The notes below the pieces were generated by a model. The model searched no databases. It was not told the DNA's origin and was given only the letters and a program-made list of their open reading frames with translations. A stretch of 64,000 nucleotides of DNA, from the NCBI GenBank assembly GCA_022835595.1, contig BQUP01000004.1, positions 186,001 through 250,000 on the forward strand, given 5' to 3'. Within the stretch, counting starts at the first letter, position 1; every line of letters starts with the position of its first letter. This stretch comes from Cystobasidium ongulense (Eukaryota > Basidiomycota > Cystobasidiomycetes > Cystobasidiales > Cystobasidiaceae). The position numbers and the translations under genes were made by a program. Below, one piece after another: positions 33,142 to 45,899 of the stretch.

Positions 33142-36100
33142 ATGGTCAAGGGAGTCCGTTCGCCCGGCCTGTCGCATGAAACACGAATGGCATCAACCTC
33201 CAGCGACGAAGAAGTGGACGAGCTGGCCACCTCGCCGGCACCAGCACGCATCCCCGATGTAGAAGACAGCAGCGATGAAGAGCAGGATAGAACAGTTCGC
33301 CAGCTAGTGCAGCGCAGACGGCCTTTGACTGCCGACGAGCGAGTGCTGGCCAAAGCCGTCCAAGCTGGCGTAGCGTCAGAGGAACTCATGTTGATCAAGG
33401 GAGTCAGAAGCGTGCTTCGGAATCATAAAGGTGTGCAATGAACCCGAGCCTATTGTCCCATGACATTAACTTGGCTAATCGTGGAGTCTGGCAGTCGCAA
33501 AATTGGAAGCTCAAGGTATTCAAGACCTAAAAGATTATGTGGCCAACGAGACCAGACAAGACCCCGCACACAAGGCCTTGCTGGTAAACACGCAGTTCAG
33601 CGCGTGGAGGAAAAACCAGGGCCTGCCTGTGGTTCCCATCTCTGCAGCTAGCATATATCGCTATGCTCATCACGTATTTGTCGATGCAAAAGCAAATTGG
33701 AAGCACGAACATCGCTTGTCAATGTTGACACTGCTGGAGCAGTTGCGGACTGTCGCCAACAAGGGATATGAAAGTGACTTTAGGACGAACGCGCCCTGGC
33801 GCAAGGCTTTTCTGGATTCTATACGCGATACACCAGAAGCCCGGGCGCTAGAGACTGTTGATAGGGACTTGGACGCCGAGTCAGATCACAGGTAACGTAC
33901 AGGCTTCAGGCTTCCTGTTACGGATATATGACTGATTGCTATCACAGTGATAGTGAAATGGATGACGCCCTAGATAGTATCTCTTCGGGCGACGAGGCAG
34001 CACGAAAGCTTGCGGCATCGTCATCTGGCCGCGTGAGCCGTGGAGCGAGTGAAGCTATAAGCAATGAGGCGATAGTGAAACAAACCAGAGGAAGGAAAAG
34101 ACCTGGTTCACGGTCGGAGTCTCCGAACAGGAACAAGCGTCAAAAGCAGCAAGCAACGCCGCTTAGAGCCCCTTCTCCAGTTCCGGTACAAAACGCTACA
34201 GCCATAACCGATGATGCGCTATCTCGTGCTATGGACCCCAGACGGTCTCATTCAAAGTCTCTCTCTGCTTCTGTCCCGTTGCTATCCCCACGCTCTTCCA
34301 GACTCGGCCAGCCTGTGCAACCGACTAGTCCCTCGCAATGGACAAATTCGCCGGCTTCAAGCGTTCAGCCGCTAGCAGACGCTCAAGCAACGACACCACA
34401 AAAGTTACAGCAGTCTTCCGGACGGATAGTTATCGACTTACGCATGGACTCCTCTGATGAAGATGACTCTTCGACTCCTCCCGTGAATACCACCAAGCAT
34501 TCTGAGGCGAAAGACCCGGACACTTCGAATGAAATTGCCGAACCATCAAATGCCGCCTCACCTATCTCTGTGGAGCTTGCTCAGACTGCCCAGCCTACAG
34601 AAGCCAAGAAACCCCGCCCTCCCTTGTTCCCACGACCGCCTGTTCAGAATTCCGAAAGCACTAAGCAAACTTCACAGCTGCCGATGAGCGACACACCTAC
34701 TACTGCCAAAGCAATCAAGAACCATTCAGAAGGTTTGGAGGCGGCTTCGGTGGTGAATGATGCAGCCAGAGATGACCTGGTTACAAGCGCAAATGACTCT
34801 ACGTCTACTCCGGTCGAGCCAAGTATACCGGCGATCGCTCATCCTCACACCGCTGCCACATTGATTCACAAAGCAGTCCGAGCTATAAAGGAGACCATTG
34901 TCGCCACCGTAACAAAGTCTAGTGTTCCAGCTAGCCCGAGCGCAGGACCAACTGCCGGATCTGAGGTAGCATCTGACAAGGACGCCAACCGTGAACGCCC
35001 AAATCAGACAGCAGGTATGGCTATTCCTACTGGGTATTCTACATCGTATCTATACTTAATTGCGATCTGCACGGCAGATGCGTCAGTGCCTACAGTAGAC
35101 GTGGTCATGGAAGGCTCGATGATCGTGCCCACGGAACCAGACAAGGCTTCTTCTACTCAACAGACTGGCTTGACAGAGCAAGAGTCGGAACAGGCGCAAG
35201 TTGTTGAAGAGATACTCGACCCCTTTCCAAGTCCGGGACAATCTCAGGCATCCAACCGGGTCCTTCCAAGCTCGACTATACGTGCTGAGGTTTCTCTGGA
35301 CGAAGTTCCTGCTGCCTCTCGAACGGAACCATCTCATCAAGATCCCGACACTACACTCGAGTTACCAGCAGGAAAAATCTGCGAAGCAACCGAAGAGGCG
35401 GTGAAGCCCGTAGAATTTCTTTCAACGCCCACGCCTGCTCTCTCGGGTGCTGCCAATTCAGCGCATGTATATTTCGACCAATGGGATGAGTCATTTGCTA
35501 GGCTTGAAAGGGCTGTCTTGATGACGCTTGTCAATGAAGATTATCCCAATACGACACAGAAAACCGAGAACTCGGTCTATCTGCGTGGAACGACTCTCAA
35601 CAGGCAGGTCAGCGCCTTCTTCGGATGGCAGCGGAACGCCCGAAGAAACGAGCGTCTGCAGCATGTGCGGCAAGGCCACTTTGCGCAGCTCCGATCTCAT
35701 CATGCATTACAGAATTCCCTGGGGCCTGTTCCAGCCACAGCAGCTACAAACCAAACCCAGCCTCAGCCTACGCCTACGCCTGCTGGGAAGGTCGGCCCAG
35801 CGACTGCTTTACCAAGTCCAGACGCCAGTACCCAAGATGCTGTCCGAGGTCATGTAGCAACGGATCCCGTCAGGCAAACAGATCCTTCTCAGCAGCCTTT
35901 GACCCCGTCCCTGTGGCAGTCCATGTCCCCAGCGCAACAGAAAGCTACTCGATCTGCAATGTTGCAACGCCTCAAACCTCGCTACCCAGATTTCCTGCGG
36001 GACATTAGGGCTCCGACCCTGGCAACGGGGCTTGGCCCAGTCTATTTAGGCGGGGCCACTCCTTCAGAGATACTCGGGGGTACCGCTCGAGATCACAGAA

Positions 36101-38202
36101 GAGTCTCTAATCCTTCACATTCGGTCGGTGTCCCTGCTGACCCGTCGGCAGGACAGCATAATGTTCAGAATGGTCAACAACAACCTTCCCCCACCTGTAC
36201 CAGCGCAACGGTCGTTGGCAGCACCCAATCCGCCCAGATTTCCACAACTTCGCCAATCAATAATGTTGCACATTCCGTCCAACAACCATCTCTGCAAGTG
36301 CAAACCCCAGCTCTACAAGATAATGTCGCAATAGCGCAGCCGCTGCTCATTCCAACACAGAAAATACCAAACGGCACAGCATCGGCTAGACCCACTGTTA
36401 CTGCCAACGCCTCTTCCAGTACCCGGAATGATGAGCCAATGCCTGGGGTCTCCGCAGCTGGACAAGCGTCTGATCTGGCAGCTCCCTTAGAAGTTGATCC
36501 ACCCGAATCGCGCTTTACAGAAATCACTTCGCCTGCGATTGCTGCAACCCCTATACAATCAGCTCCATCACTCGGTGAGTTGTCGCTATTCGACTCGTCA
36601 AGACCACCTGCCAGCGGAGCAAATTGTGCCATACAGGCATCATCAGTAGTAATGCAGGCGAACGCACCAGCATTGTCCAGCCCGAACGAGTCTCTGGCGG
36701 TGAAAAGGGCGATAATTGAAGGGTCGGAAACAAGTACGAGTGCCTCTGCTGACGCTTTCAACCATGGGCATTGGCGGTCTTCAGCACAGACAGCACTTGA
36801 ACACGGAGCAAGACAGCCATCGCTACCAATGCAGGCTAATGGGACATTCCAACCCGGTCCCGGCGTTCATAATGGACTTCAGCACCGACACCTTTCTGGA
36901 CCTTTACCTGGGCGCAGAAGTAGTTCAAATTCGCCAACGACTGCTATGGCGCCTCCTCGAGGAGGGCAGTTTTCAGGATACGAGCCTAATAGCAGGACAG
37001 TGTGCGAAACTCGAGTATCAAGCAGGCCCGGATCAAGCCATTCGTCGCCAACAGCAAATAGTCTCAACGGCTTTGCACTCCAGCAGCAGACACCGAAACG
37101 TCGAGGCTCCCATCAATATGCGTACGATGCGCAGGGCAACAGATGTTTGTACGCTGGTGCGGGCTCCTCTCAGGTATCTCCGCCTCTCGAGAATCACCAG
37201 GATATGTCATCAACAGATTTGCGGCAATCCCCAACTACATACTTTCCTGCAAGTACAACGCGTCAAACTTGGGTTCCTCAACAAAGCGGATCTTTTCAGT
37301 ATCTGCCAGGATACTCACATTCTGGTCATCAGCAAGCACAGCAATCTCTTCCACCATACCAGCCAGCTTATCCTCCCCCATCTGCTCTGCATGGGACACC
37401 AACCTATCAACACCCTCATTCGCAGCACCACCAACAGATGCAGCAGTTGCAACCGCAGAACCATCAACCGTACCCGTATCTATATCAGCAACAGCAGCAG
37501 TCTGTGTGGACAGCGGCATCCGCTCAGCCGAAGCAGCAGCAGGTATATCCGCCACAACACTGGGCACATGCTCCAATCCCTCATCAATCCGATGCACCAC
37601 AAATGATGCCGCAACATCAATATGCTTCGATTCCATATTACGCGAGTACTGGACACCCTCCCATGACTTCAGGAGCGCTTCCAGAAGCGCAACGGCATGT
37701 AGCTGATCCAATGCTAAGTCGTCGGCATGTTCAACATGCTGTCCAACAACCTCAGGCGCAAATGCAACGTGCACAGCATATACTCGGACAATCGCAATCA
37801 TACTCGATGCAGCAGCCGCAACCGCCAATGCAACATCAGACACATATACAGCATTCGGCACAGCTATCACAACAGCAATCACAGCCCCAACAAGTCACAG
37901 TACTATCGACGTCCACGGCATTAACAACTGTAAATTCCGGACAGACAACAACAAGACCAGTGTCCACTTCATTGAATACGTCAAATGACAACAATTCATC
38001 ACCACTAGACAAATTATTAGCAACTCAAGAAATATTAGAAGATATGGCACAAAAATCAGCTGAAACTATGGATTTAAATCATGTTATTTCACAATGTCAC
38101 GTTTTGAAAAGAGCTGATTTGAGTGATTATGATATTGATTACTTTAAAAGAAGAGCTATTGTACTTATGGATCAACTAAAGAAGAAGAAGACAACTGCTT
38201 GA
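33142..38202 (+). CDS. Unrecognised 1646-residue protein, disordered, Gln-rich toward the C-terminus
   Basis: Exons 33142-33430, 33495-33891 and 33948-38202 join in frame. No known domain is recognised. Residues 1-40 are acidic. About 60-225 look folded and helical (RPLTADERVLAKAVQAG, ISAASIYRYAHHVFVDAKAN, LSMLTLLEQLRTVANKGYE). After a basic Ser-rich segment (RKRPGSRSESPNRNKRQKQQ) come hundreds of disordered residues. Within them are two compact islands: FDQWDESFARLERAVLMTL to FFGWQRNARRNERLQHV, and SLWQSMSPAQQKATRSAMLQ to YPDFLRDIRAPTL. A Gln/Pro/Tyr/His-rich stretch follows. The end is a helical C-terminal domain (SPLDKLLATQEILEDMAQKS, LKRADLSDYDIDYFKRRAIV). The layout suits a chromatin or transcription regulator, but that is a guess. 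A 63-nt stop-free intron lies inside the last exon (see 35015-35077); removing it gives 1625 residues. Confidence 0.72.
35015..35077 (+). other. Probable stop-free intron of a multiple of three within the large unknown gene
   Basis: The 63 bases start GTATGG and end CTGCACGGCAG, with ACTTAAT as a possible branch region. They contain no stop codon, so both the spliced and unspliced forms stay in frame. The encoded stretch (MAIPTGYSTSYLYLIAICT) is hydrophobic and unlike the Ser/Pro-rich sequence around it, which argues that it is an intron. Confidence 0.75.
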
Positions 38203-38595
38203 TTAAATAGGTCAAAATAGAGTGGAACCTTTTTCCTATGCACAAGTGAAAAGATGGGCGAATACGATTACGACATGAATAGACTGTCAGTACGGTTGAT
38301 TGTCAGGTGAAACGCGATTTTTTTTAAGTATACTCGTAATTGAGAGTTTGAGAAGGAAGTACAGAGCAAGTCAGGTTTAGTTAGAAGTACAGTACTTCAG
38401 TAATAAATGTGTTGGGGTTGGTTTCCTTTAGTATGGATGTTAAGCTGTACCATTTGTATCAGCATCACTATAGCCCCAAGCGTAAATTTTGCTTGGGTAG
38501 ACAAATGTCGTTGTTATTTCAGAATCGGGAGTTTCGTTGAAAATTTTGGCTACAATGTTCCCTGTTGGTAGGAGACAGTTCATCTCTATTCTAAC
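38203..38595. other. Convergent intergenic region
   Basis: About 390 bp lie between the stops of the unknown gene (+) and the GST-kappa gene (-). The stretch is AT-rich, with TTTTTTTT near 38321. It should contain both polyadenylation regions. No gene was seen. Confidence 0.6.
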
Positions 38596-39762
38596 TTATA
38601 GCTTGCTTTGACCGTGATTTTTATAAGGCACGCCGAGCCTGTTTGCATTCGGAAAGATTCGACTCGTCAGCTCGATAATTTTTTAGTTTCTTTTGATTGA
38701 TATTCTGCAAGACAAGAACAATGACACTCACCAAGCAGCTATCATCTCAAACCTATCTGATCCCATGAAATGTTTACTTTGACCGTCTTTACTCCTTCTG
38801 AAATTCATCCAAGGAACACCATAAGCGTTCCATTCTTCAACATATCTCTTAGCTTCCGATTTAGCGAATTCTTTCATTTCTTTCTCATTTGATTTTTCTA
38901 TATATTGTTTAATCTTTTCTTTGCTTAGAGTACTGCCCAATACTGGTACTAGTTTATCTATTGCGTCTGAAGGGTTAGAGGTGAACAATTCAGTAGAACC
39001 TTGAGCGAAAACATTCTTGAATATTTTAGTCGTTACTTCGTCTAATACTTTCCAAGATTCAGATTGTTGTACTACTATTAGGAAACGTGTCAATGGGAGT
39101 GAATTGGGTGGTTTTTGTTGTGCTTCCATTGAGAATGTCCATGCTTTGTTCGAAGTAGGGACTATGAATCAGAGCTACCTGAATTAGCGAAAGTGACAAA
39201 CAGAGTGATTGGAAAGTACGGATGCGCTACGCACCTTGATATAGATCACTGAACATCCTGAACTCTTGTGCCATCATCTTTCCTTTGTTACGAACTACAA
39301 GTGGTGCTCGATTACCCGCGGCCTATGGGAGGATCAGCGGGAGGTCACATATTCTCCAAAGCGAGAGAAGGGCGCGCATGCCTCACCTGGAAGATGTAGC
39401 CTAGTGCTGCAGGCTGCAGCGTTATATCCAAATTCCATGCTTGTTGGTTGCGTTTGAGCAGTTCAAGAGCTAGAGAGGCGAGAATAAAGCGGGAGCTCAG
39501 CATGAATAGAAGCGAGGGAACAGAGTGGAATACTCACCTAGATAGGACTAGGTTGCATCACGGTGGAGAGTCCAGTCGACAGTCAGTACGCAGTTCCATA
39601 CTACTGGAGATGCCCGGCTATCAAGGCAGCCGGCATAGCTAGCTGGCTCACCCAAGGCCTGAAGAGAGACAAGGACACTTAGCCGGCAGGCAGGGAGAAT
39701 GGCGGGCAGGCTACTGACGATATCGGATCATACAAGAGTGTCACGCTGTTCTTGCTGGTCAT
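38596..39762 (-). CDS. 2-hydroxychromene-2-carboxylate isomerase / GST-kappa (DSBA-like thioredoxin fold)
   Basis: Six exons (39762-39715, 39547-39538, 39469-39387, 39322-39235, 39161-38732, 38638-38596) join to 233 residues. The start MTSKNSVTLLYDPISS leads through a 10-nt micro-exon (SYL) to ALELLKRNQQAWNLDITLQP. This matches the family order: beta strand, catalytic Ser region, helix, strand. AALGYIFQAAGNRAPLVVRN and the C-terminal YGVPWMNF, then HFMGSDRFEMIAAWLG, complete the fold. GST-kappa enzymes conjugate glutathione or isomerise aromatic degradation products, often in mitochondria or peroxisomes. If the last intron is kept, the protein stops right after MIAAW (TGG TGA at the splice donor); splicing adds the tail LGVPYKNHGQSKL. 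The model rests on frame continuity. Confidence 0.82.
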
Positions 39763-40363
39763 GCTGGCTTGCAGGTGGATGGACGGAGGACGACGAGAAG
39801 GAAAAGCTCAATCTTGCATTATTGTGGACCCCCGGGAATCAGAGTTGAGAATATTGGTGGCGAGAAGTCGAGAGTGTCGATGTCATTGCGGAAGAACACC
39901 TTAAGCTTGAACGAGATGCTGTCAGTTGGGATTGTGTGGTAGAATGGAGCTGAGAGTAGTCCCGTGTAGTCAGACACCTGCAGAGTGCTCTTGTGAGGCA
40001 GACTCTATTGTATGTGGACAGTCAAGCAGCCAAAGTGTTGGGTAGACCGAGTGCTACAAGTCTTGCATTCCATTACATGCTGTCAGGATAAGCAAGTCTA
40101 TCATCAGCATAAGCAATTGACGACTGCAATGACCTAGACTATATCTCACCGGGTTAATAGATGATTACAACAGCTTCTTATCGCCGCAGTTTGCGCTCAT
40201 TTCATCTCTGCGATAAGGAAGGATCATAGTCTTCATTCAGGCTTACTTCGACACACCCAGCTTGTTACTATTGCTATTTACTTCGCAGCAACCATGATTA
40301 TACGGAGAGCATTACTGTCGCTGCATCCATGAAGGAGCCACGCATACCTCTCTGCATCGCACA
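39763..40363. other. Divergent promoter region between GST-kappa and kinase genes
   Basis: About 600 bp between starts at 39762 (-) and 40364 (+). It should hold both promoters. No coding region or RNA gene is recognised. Confidence 0.55.
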
Positions 40364-43300
40364 ATGAACAACAGCAACCACCAGCAGCAGCCTCAATCAC
40401 GCTCATGCTCCCGCGCAAGAGCTGCGACAGGCCTGCAGCAACGCAGTGGGAGCTCAACGCCCGTTCTAGGGAGCTCGCGGTTGCCATCCAGGCCCTCTTC
40501 GCCGTCCCGCCTGCGATCCCTGCCCTCTGTCGGCATATCCACCGTCGAAGCGCTCTCGGATGCTGCTCGCGTAGAAGAGACCATCGCCAACGGCAATGGC
40601 AATGCCAGCGAGGAAGAGCTCGAGGATTGGGGGAGGAGCAAGGAAGCTCACTTGCCGGTGAGTCGGGCATGGAAGCTAGATTCAACGGAGCTTTCACACG
40701 GCTGACCGTCTTCCATTCCGTACGTAATGCAATGGATGGCAGCCTCCGCGATCACCTGCAACGTGCAAGTTCGCTGAAGAACCGCTGATAGAGTCGGGCA
40801 TATCAGATTATACGTTTATACCGAAAGAAGAAGGTGGTCTACTAGGCAAGGGCAAGTTTAGCTCGGTCCAGCTGGCGTGGAAGCATGGCGTCAAGGTGGG
40901 GTTGCTTGGCCCATTTCATTCTTACGCGATTCCAAGCTGATAGTTCGGTTATTGCATTCGCCCTGTGCTCGACTGTATGGTGAATAGTACGCTGTAAAAA
41001 TCACTCCTCTTTATCCCCATCACAACCTCATTGCGACAAGACTGTTGAGAGAACCAACTATTCTCGCACAATTGCCACTCCATCCTAATCTCGTCAAAGT
41101 ATACGAGAGCATACGGACGCCAGGTCATTTCTATCTCGTTGGTGAGTTTCTTTCTCCCCTTTCAGTCGAACGGGATAGCTGTCTTGCTATATGCTGCAGT
41201 CTAAAGAGAGATGCTGATGCGATTCCCTTTGAAAATGTCCGTCTTTTCAGAGGAATATCTCGATGGATACACCAATCTCGAAAATTTCGTCTCTTCTCAA
41301 CCTGATTCCAGGCTCACCGCTGCACAATCTGTCCACATATTTTACCAACTCGTCTCAGTAGTTCGTTCAGCTCTGCACGAGCCCATTCAAATAGCCCATC
41401 GCGATATCAAACCCGAGAACATCCTAATCCATCCAATTACATTACGCATAATACTCCTCGATTTTGGATTGGCGACACATTTTAGTGCGAGAGAAGCAAG
41501 ATTGACTACATGTTGTGGATCGCCCGCTTTTCATTCACCTGAACTCGTCAAAAGTCTGAAAAGTTCACCTGGAACAGTTAAATACTGGGGTTCTGAAATT
41601 GATATTTGGACGATTGGCGTTACTCTTCTAAGATGTATATCTGGCATCAAATATCCTTTGGGAGTACAACATACCTCGTTACAGCATTTGAATGACAAGA
41701 CTATCGATGCTGTTTTAAACGTTAGCGATAGAGAATTGCGAGCTCTGTTAGCTGGTTTGTTGGATATGAATGGAGAGAAGAGGATCGAGTTCTTCAAGAA
41801 TCTACCTTCTGAAATAGATCACATACCATACAAGACATTAGGTACGGAAGAGAAGCATGATTATTTGATATCTGCCTCTACAAATGCACTTGTCGTCACC
41901 AACGGTGTCAATACACCTGCAAACACGAATGGATTCAATCGCCAATTCAAAAATACAACATTTATCGAAGCTCAACCTAAACATTCATTATCATTAATAT
42001 TATTATCATCACCTACAAATTCAGCTTCTCATTCCGGAATTCATTATCAAGATTTACATTCGTCTTATCAATATCAAGAGAATAGTGGTCAGAAGTTATC
42101 TTCTTTCTTAAGATCAAGGTCACATTCTAGAGATATGATAGCTCACGCTCATAATGGATTTCCTAGTAATGGAGTCGAATTGAGCGCGGTCAATGAGAGA
42201 TTGAGCGCGCTGAACCCCCTTTCCAGTTACAATACGCACGGCTCTTCAGTGTCCAGCTCTACATCTACCCCACTGGCATCAGACGGACCGATATCCAGTA
42301 CAGCAGCCAACACATCCACCACTGCTGAAATCATTCTACTTAATCCACAAGGCGAACCTGCAATGCGAGCTATATCCTACGTTAAATATGCACTTCGATG
42401 CGCAGGTATACTATACCACTGCCAAGCTCCCGCTGAAGATTTATCGCAGGACAAGCCCTCCCTCGAAGCACCAAAGGACAATCTCACCTATCCAATATTG
42501 CATTGCGTAAGGCTCGTGACTGCAAAGGAAATGGAGAAAAGTCCAGCTACTTCTTCTCTTTTGAATCAAATAAGACCTCCACTAATTAGAGCAGCTACTG
42601 TAGGAGGCGCTGCTGCTACTAGATCAGTCTCTCAACCTCCCTCTAGACAATCTGGTAAACAGAATAAATACGGTAAAGGGAGCGACGAAACTGTTAAATG
42701 CTCCGAATTCTGGATACAAATTATGCCTGTATTCGCTATCGATACGAATGCAGCACAAAATAATGCAAAGACAAGTGCAACGAAAGACAGATCTTCAAGT
42801 CAAAAGAGAAGGCCTAAATCTGGTTCTAGACACGTCTCCTCTGCGAATGTTCACCATCATCATAACTATCATCATGAAGATACTAGAAGATGCACTAAAT
42901 TACGTATTAGATGTTCAGATGAATCACAGCTTGATTATCTAAAAAAAGCATTAGCTGGATCATCTTCTGAAGCTATGGATAATTACGCAATGTACGCTAC
43001 TCCTCCACCTCGTAGACCTATACCTCTACCCAGCAAGAAGAATTCGACATCAACTACGAGCGGGGAAGATACGGAAACTAGCCATGAAGAAGGTGATACA
43101 GATAGAGGGAGAACAAAATTATCACGGAGTAGAAGTAACGAGAAAGCTAGATCTAAATCTCGATCTAGGACTAGAACCGGTAGACCTCCCGCGTATACTG
43201 CCCCTGTCACAGATGTGCCTGTTCCTCATCAATCCCCGCATCAATTTCAACATCCTCCGCAGAATGCAATAATGCAGAATGGCGATGAGATAGCACAACT

Positions 43301-43547
43301 ACGAAGATCAAACGTACAAGAAGAAGAAAGTACCACGAGAAGAGGTTTTTTCGATTTCGTTACCGCTTTCAACATGAGAAGCAAGCCGCATACGCCTAGT
43401 GCTATTGCTACTGCTCCTACTACCCCTGCTGCTATTGAGGAAGAAGTAGAATCTCAACCTATTAGAGTACAAGATCACCTTGAGAACAGCAATAGACACA
43501 CCAAAAAGAAAAGTTTATCGCCTGTGGTCGCCTTTGCGCCCATGTAG
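40364..43547 (+). CDS. Serine/threonine protein kinase with long disordered and novel C-terminal region
   Basis: Exons 40364-40657, 40743-40895, 40988-41141 and 41251-43547 give 965 residues. After a Ser/Arg/Gln-rich head of about 115 residues the kinase domain begins (SDYTFIPKEEGG). It has a Gly loop LGKGKFSSVQLA, the catalytic Lys in YAVKI, HRDIKPENILI, DFGLATHF and a CCGSPAFHSPE activation segment, then DIWTIGVTLLRCISG. The lobe ends near residue 425. The following 540 residues are mostly disordered. They hold one folded-looking module that is split by low-complexity inserts: ILLNPQGEPAMRAISYVKYA, FWIQIMPVFAIDTN, and CTKLRIRCSDESQLDYLKKA. The motifs fit the CAMK/Nim1-like side of the kinome, but I cannot give a subfamily. 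The intron 3 acceptor at 41250 restores VEEYLDGYTNLENF. Confidence 0.85.
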
Positions 43548-44184
43548 AATAAACACATTGAATCGCGTTTGATTCGTATGTATTAGCAAAAGCAGAATCC
43601 CCCTTCACCGAACGTACAAAAAGACATTGTTTGGGGTGGGTCGTTATAGAGAAAACAGTGATAACGAACAAAAAAAGCAGTCGAAGTCTCATATATCAAT
43701 GTGTCTAATTTGTAACGACTGCTAAGGATATGTACATCCTCAACACAATCGCATACCAGAGGGTGTTTAACTTTTAACTTCCTATCATCTGTACTGCAAT
43801 TAGGCCTCGCGCATATCATTGTCCTGAATTTGAACGCAATGTCTTTTATAACGCGTTAGCCTTACAAGTACGTGCAAACTTTGCACTGTAAGTGTAGCTT
43901 AATCCTGCCACATACATGAAACAGTCAGTCGCGCTGTCGTGCTTCTGAGAAATGCAGGTACTGGGGAATTGACAGTAAAGGGTAATATTCAGATGACTAT
44001 AGACGAATATATACAACTGAGCGCTTTCTGATATGAACGTTATTTGCTCTGGGTCAGGGCGACTGAATGATTCCGGATGAATGAAATAAGAATAACAAGA
44101 GAGGAATCGTAGCACGGGTAACGGGAAGTATATGATGTTGGATAAGCGGAATTCTTGCTGGTTCAATTTCAAAAACAATTGTAA
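43548..44184. other. Convergent intergenic region
   Basis: A 637-bp AT-rich spacer between the stops of the kinase (+) and the SFC1 carrier (-). It is expected to contain two 3' UTRs. Short open frames on the minus strand (e.g. 43846-44178) show no recognisable protein. Confidence 0.6.
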
Positions 44185-45899
44185 CTAATGCTCGGAGAAA
44201 TCCTTATTGTTAATTTCCGATTTCACTTCATCTATCCATCTTTTAACTTTTTCGTATACTGCGAAAACTACAGCTTGACCTGGAGCTACACGAGCTACTC
44301 TTGGAGTGATACCCTCTGTAGGTCAAACAAGGTAGAATTAATTTAGCTCGATTTTATAGTGATCCACAAGCTGGTATGAGGTTGGTTAAAGGAAATTTTC
44401 AGACATACTGTAGAATGCCCGAATACCCTCTTCTTTGAACATATTACCCGCTACGGTTGTCACTCTCGACCAGGCAGTTTCACCAGGTAGAGCGGATGCA
44501 CGTTGTATACGGGTTTTGATGGTGTCAATTGGTGCTAGTAATTGCGTAACAAATCGTGTAGAACGTCAGACTTGGAAAACGGGTTTCATCAATCGGTTGT
44601 TCTTGTGATGATTGCACTCACCATTTGTGAAAGGACCACATGCACCAGAAATCAGACCGATAATGCCAGTTTGCCACGATGGCAGATCTCTTCCTTCATA
44701 TTGAGGTTGATATGTGAATAAAGCTTTCTTCAAATAATTGTACGCCGTGAAATTGGCGGCTGGAGGTAGATAACGAAATTGGGTCGCAAAATTCAAGAGA
44801 TTAGTCAACTGGGTCGAAATGTTTGTACACTGGTTTACTTACCTTGGTTTGTAGCTTGTCTGAGAGCTGTCAGTCCAACACCTCTGCGATCATCGAAACG
44901 TATCAGTATTTGCACCACAAAAAGGAAAGAAGAACGAGCAGAACTAGAAAGACCCACCTGTACAACGTCTTGACACCCTCCTCCCGGATAATAACAAGCA
45001 AAGCATGACCTGCATTTCTATATTTTGGAACATCCATAGGATCCGACATTGAGTGATGCTGAGCTTGCAGTCTGATTTTGACGACTTCCATTGGACCGAC
45101 TACTGCAACTGCTTCGGTGACACCCGCGAACAGACCGGCTGTGGAAGGGATGGAACAGTGTCCATTGCGTGAGAGTGGAAGGACGGAAGTTGTTGTAAAG
45201 TGGCGGAAAGTGATCGAGGCAAGCAAGTAGAGAGCGACGTAGGAAGGTGTCAGTATACGCGCAGGGTCAATCTACACAAGGGCAGTATGAGATATGAGAT
45301 GGATGTACGTACCCACAAAGATGCCTGGGCCCGAGGTCGTGCCATTGACCGGAGTGAGCCATGCCTTGTATCTTTCAAACGAGGCGAAACGAATAGCCAT
45401 CTTGGGGACGATGCCGGTTGCGACAGCGCCGAGGCCTGAGAGGGAGATACGAGGAAGGATGTTAGTTCTGTGCGACCAGTGCATCGCATGCTATACCCTA
45501 ATCTAGCCTCCCAAGCTTGGAAAGCTCTTCGTTGCGCCTTCTCCGCCGGCTATCGAGGCCAGCCGGCACTGTGCAGTTTATCACCATGAATACACACGAC
45601 ACGACACACCTTTGTAGAGACCCAGCGGCGATTCCTTCTTGACGATCATGGCACCAGTAGCCAGGAAGCCTCTCGCCTTGACCTGCAGTGCATCCGCATC
45701 AGTGGTTGCACTGTCCATTATAATACGGACCGCTGCTCACGCCCTTGACGCCTCTGCCGCTCTTGGACAGCTGCATCCGGACTTTGATGGTGTCGAGCGG
45801 GTGGCAGACCAGCGCCTCCATCAGACCGGCAGTTCCACCTGCGAGCAGATGTGTGCCCAGCGGCGTCGCATTCTTGGACTTTTTCTCTGCTTTGCTCAT
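44185..45899 (-). CDS. SFC1: Mitochondrial succinate/fumarate carrier
   Basis: Eight exons (45899-45741, 45682-45610, 45435-45313, 45138-44958, 44883-44843, 44759-44622, 44534-44409, 44315-44185) give 323 residues, the normal size. The three mitochondrial-carrier signatures are present: HPLDTIKVRMQL, GPMEVVKIRLQAQ and APIDTIKTRIQRA. So are the family blocks HLLAGGTAGLMEALVC, IVPKMAIRFASFE and GACGPFTN, which point to the Sfc1/Acr1 branch. The carrier sits in the inner mitochondrial membrane and exchanges cytosolic succinate for matrix fumarate, which is needed for gluconeogenesis from acetate or ethanol. Intron 3 is the longest (174 nt). The start MSKAEKKSKNATPLGTH is the first ATG in frame. 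Confidence 0.93.

Noticed and set aside
37235-37882. 215-codon minus-strand frame with Ala/Val-rich sequence
   Set aside because: It is the shadow of the Gln/His-rich end of the large unknown gene, which has continuous frame and splice support on the plus strand.
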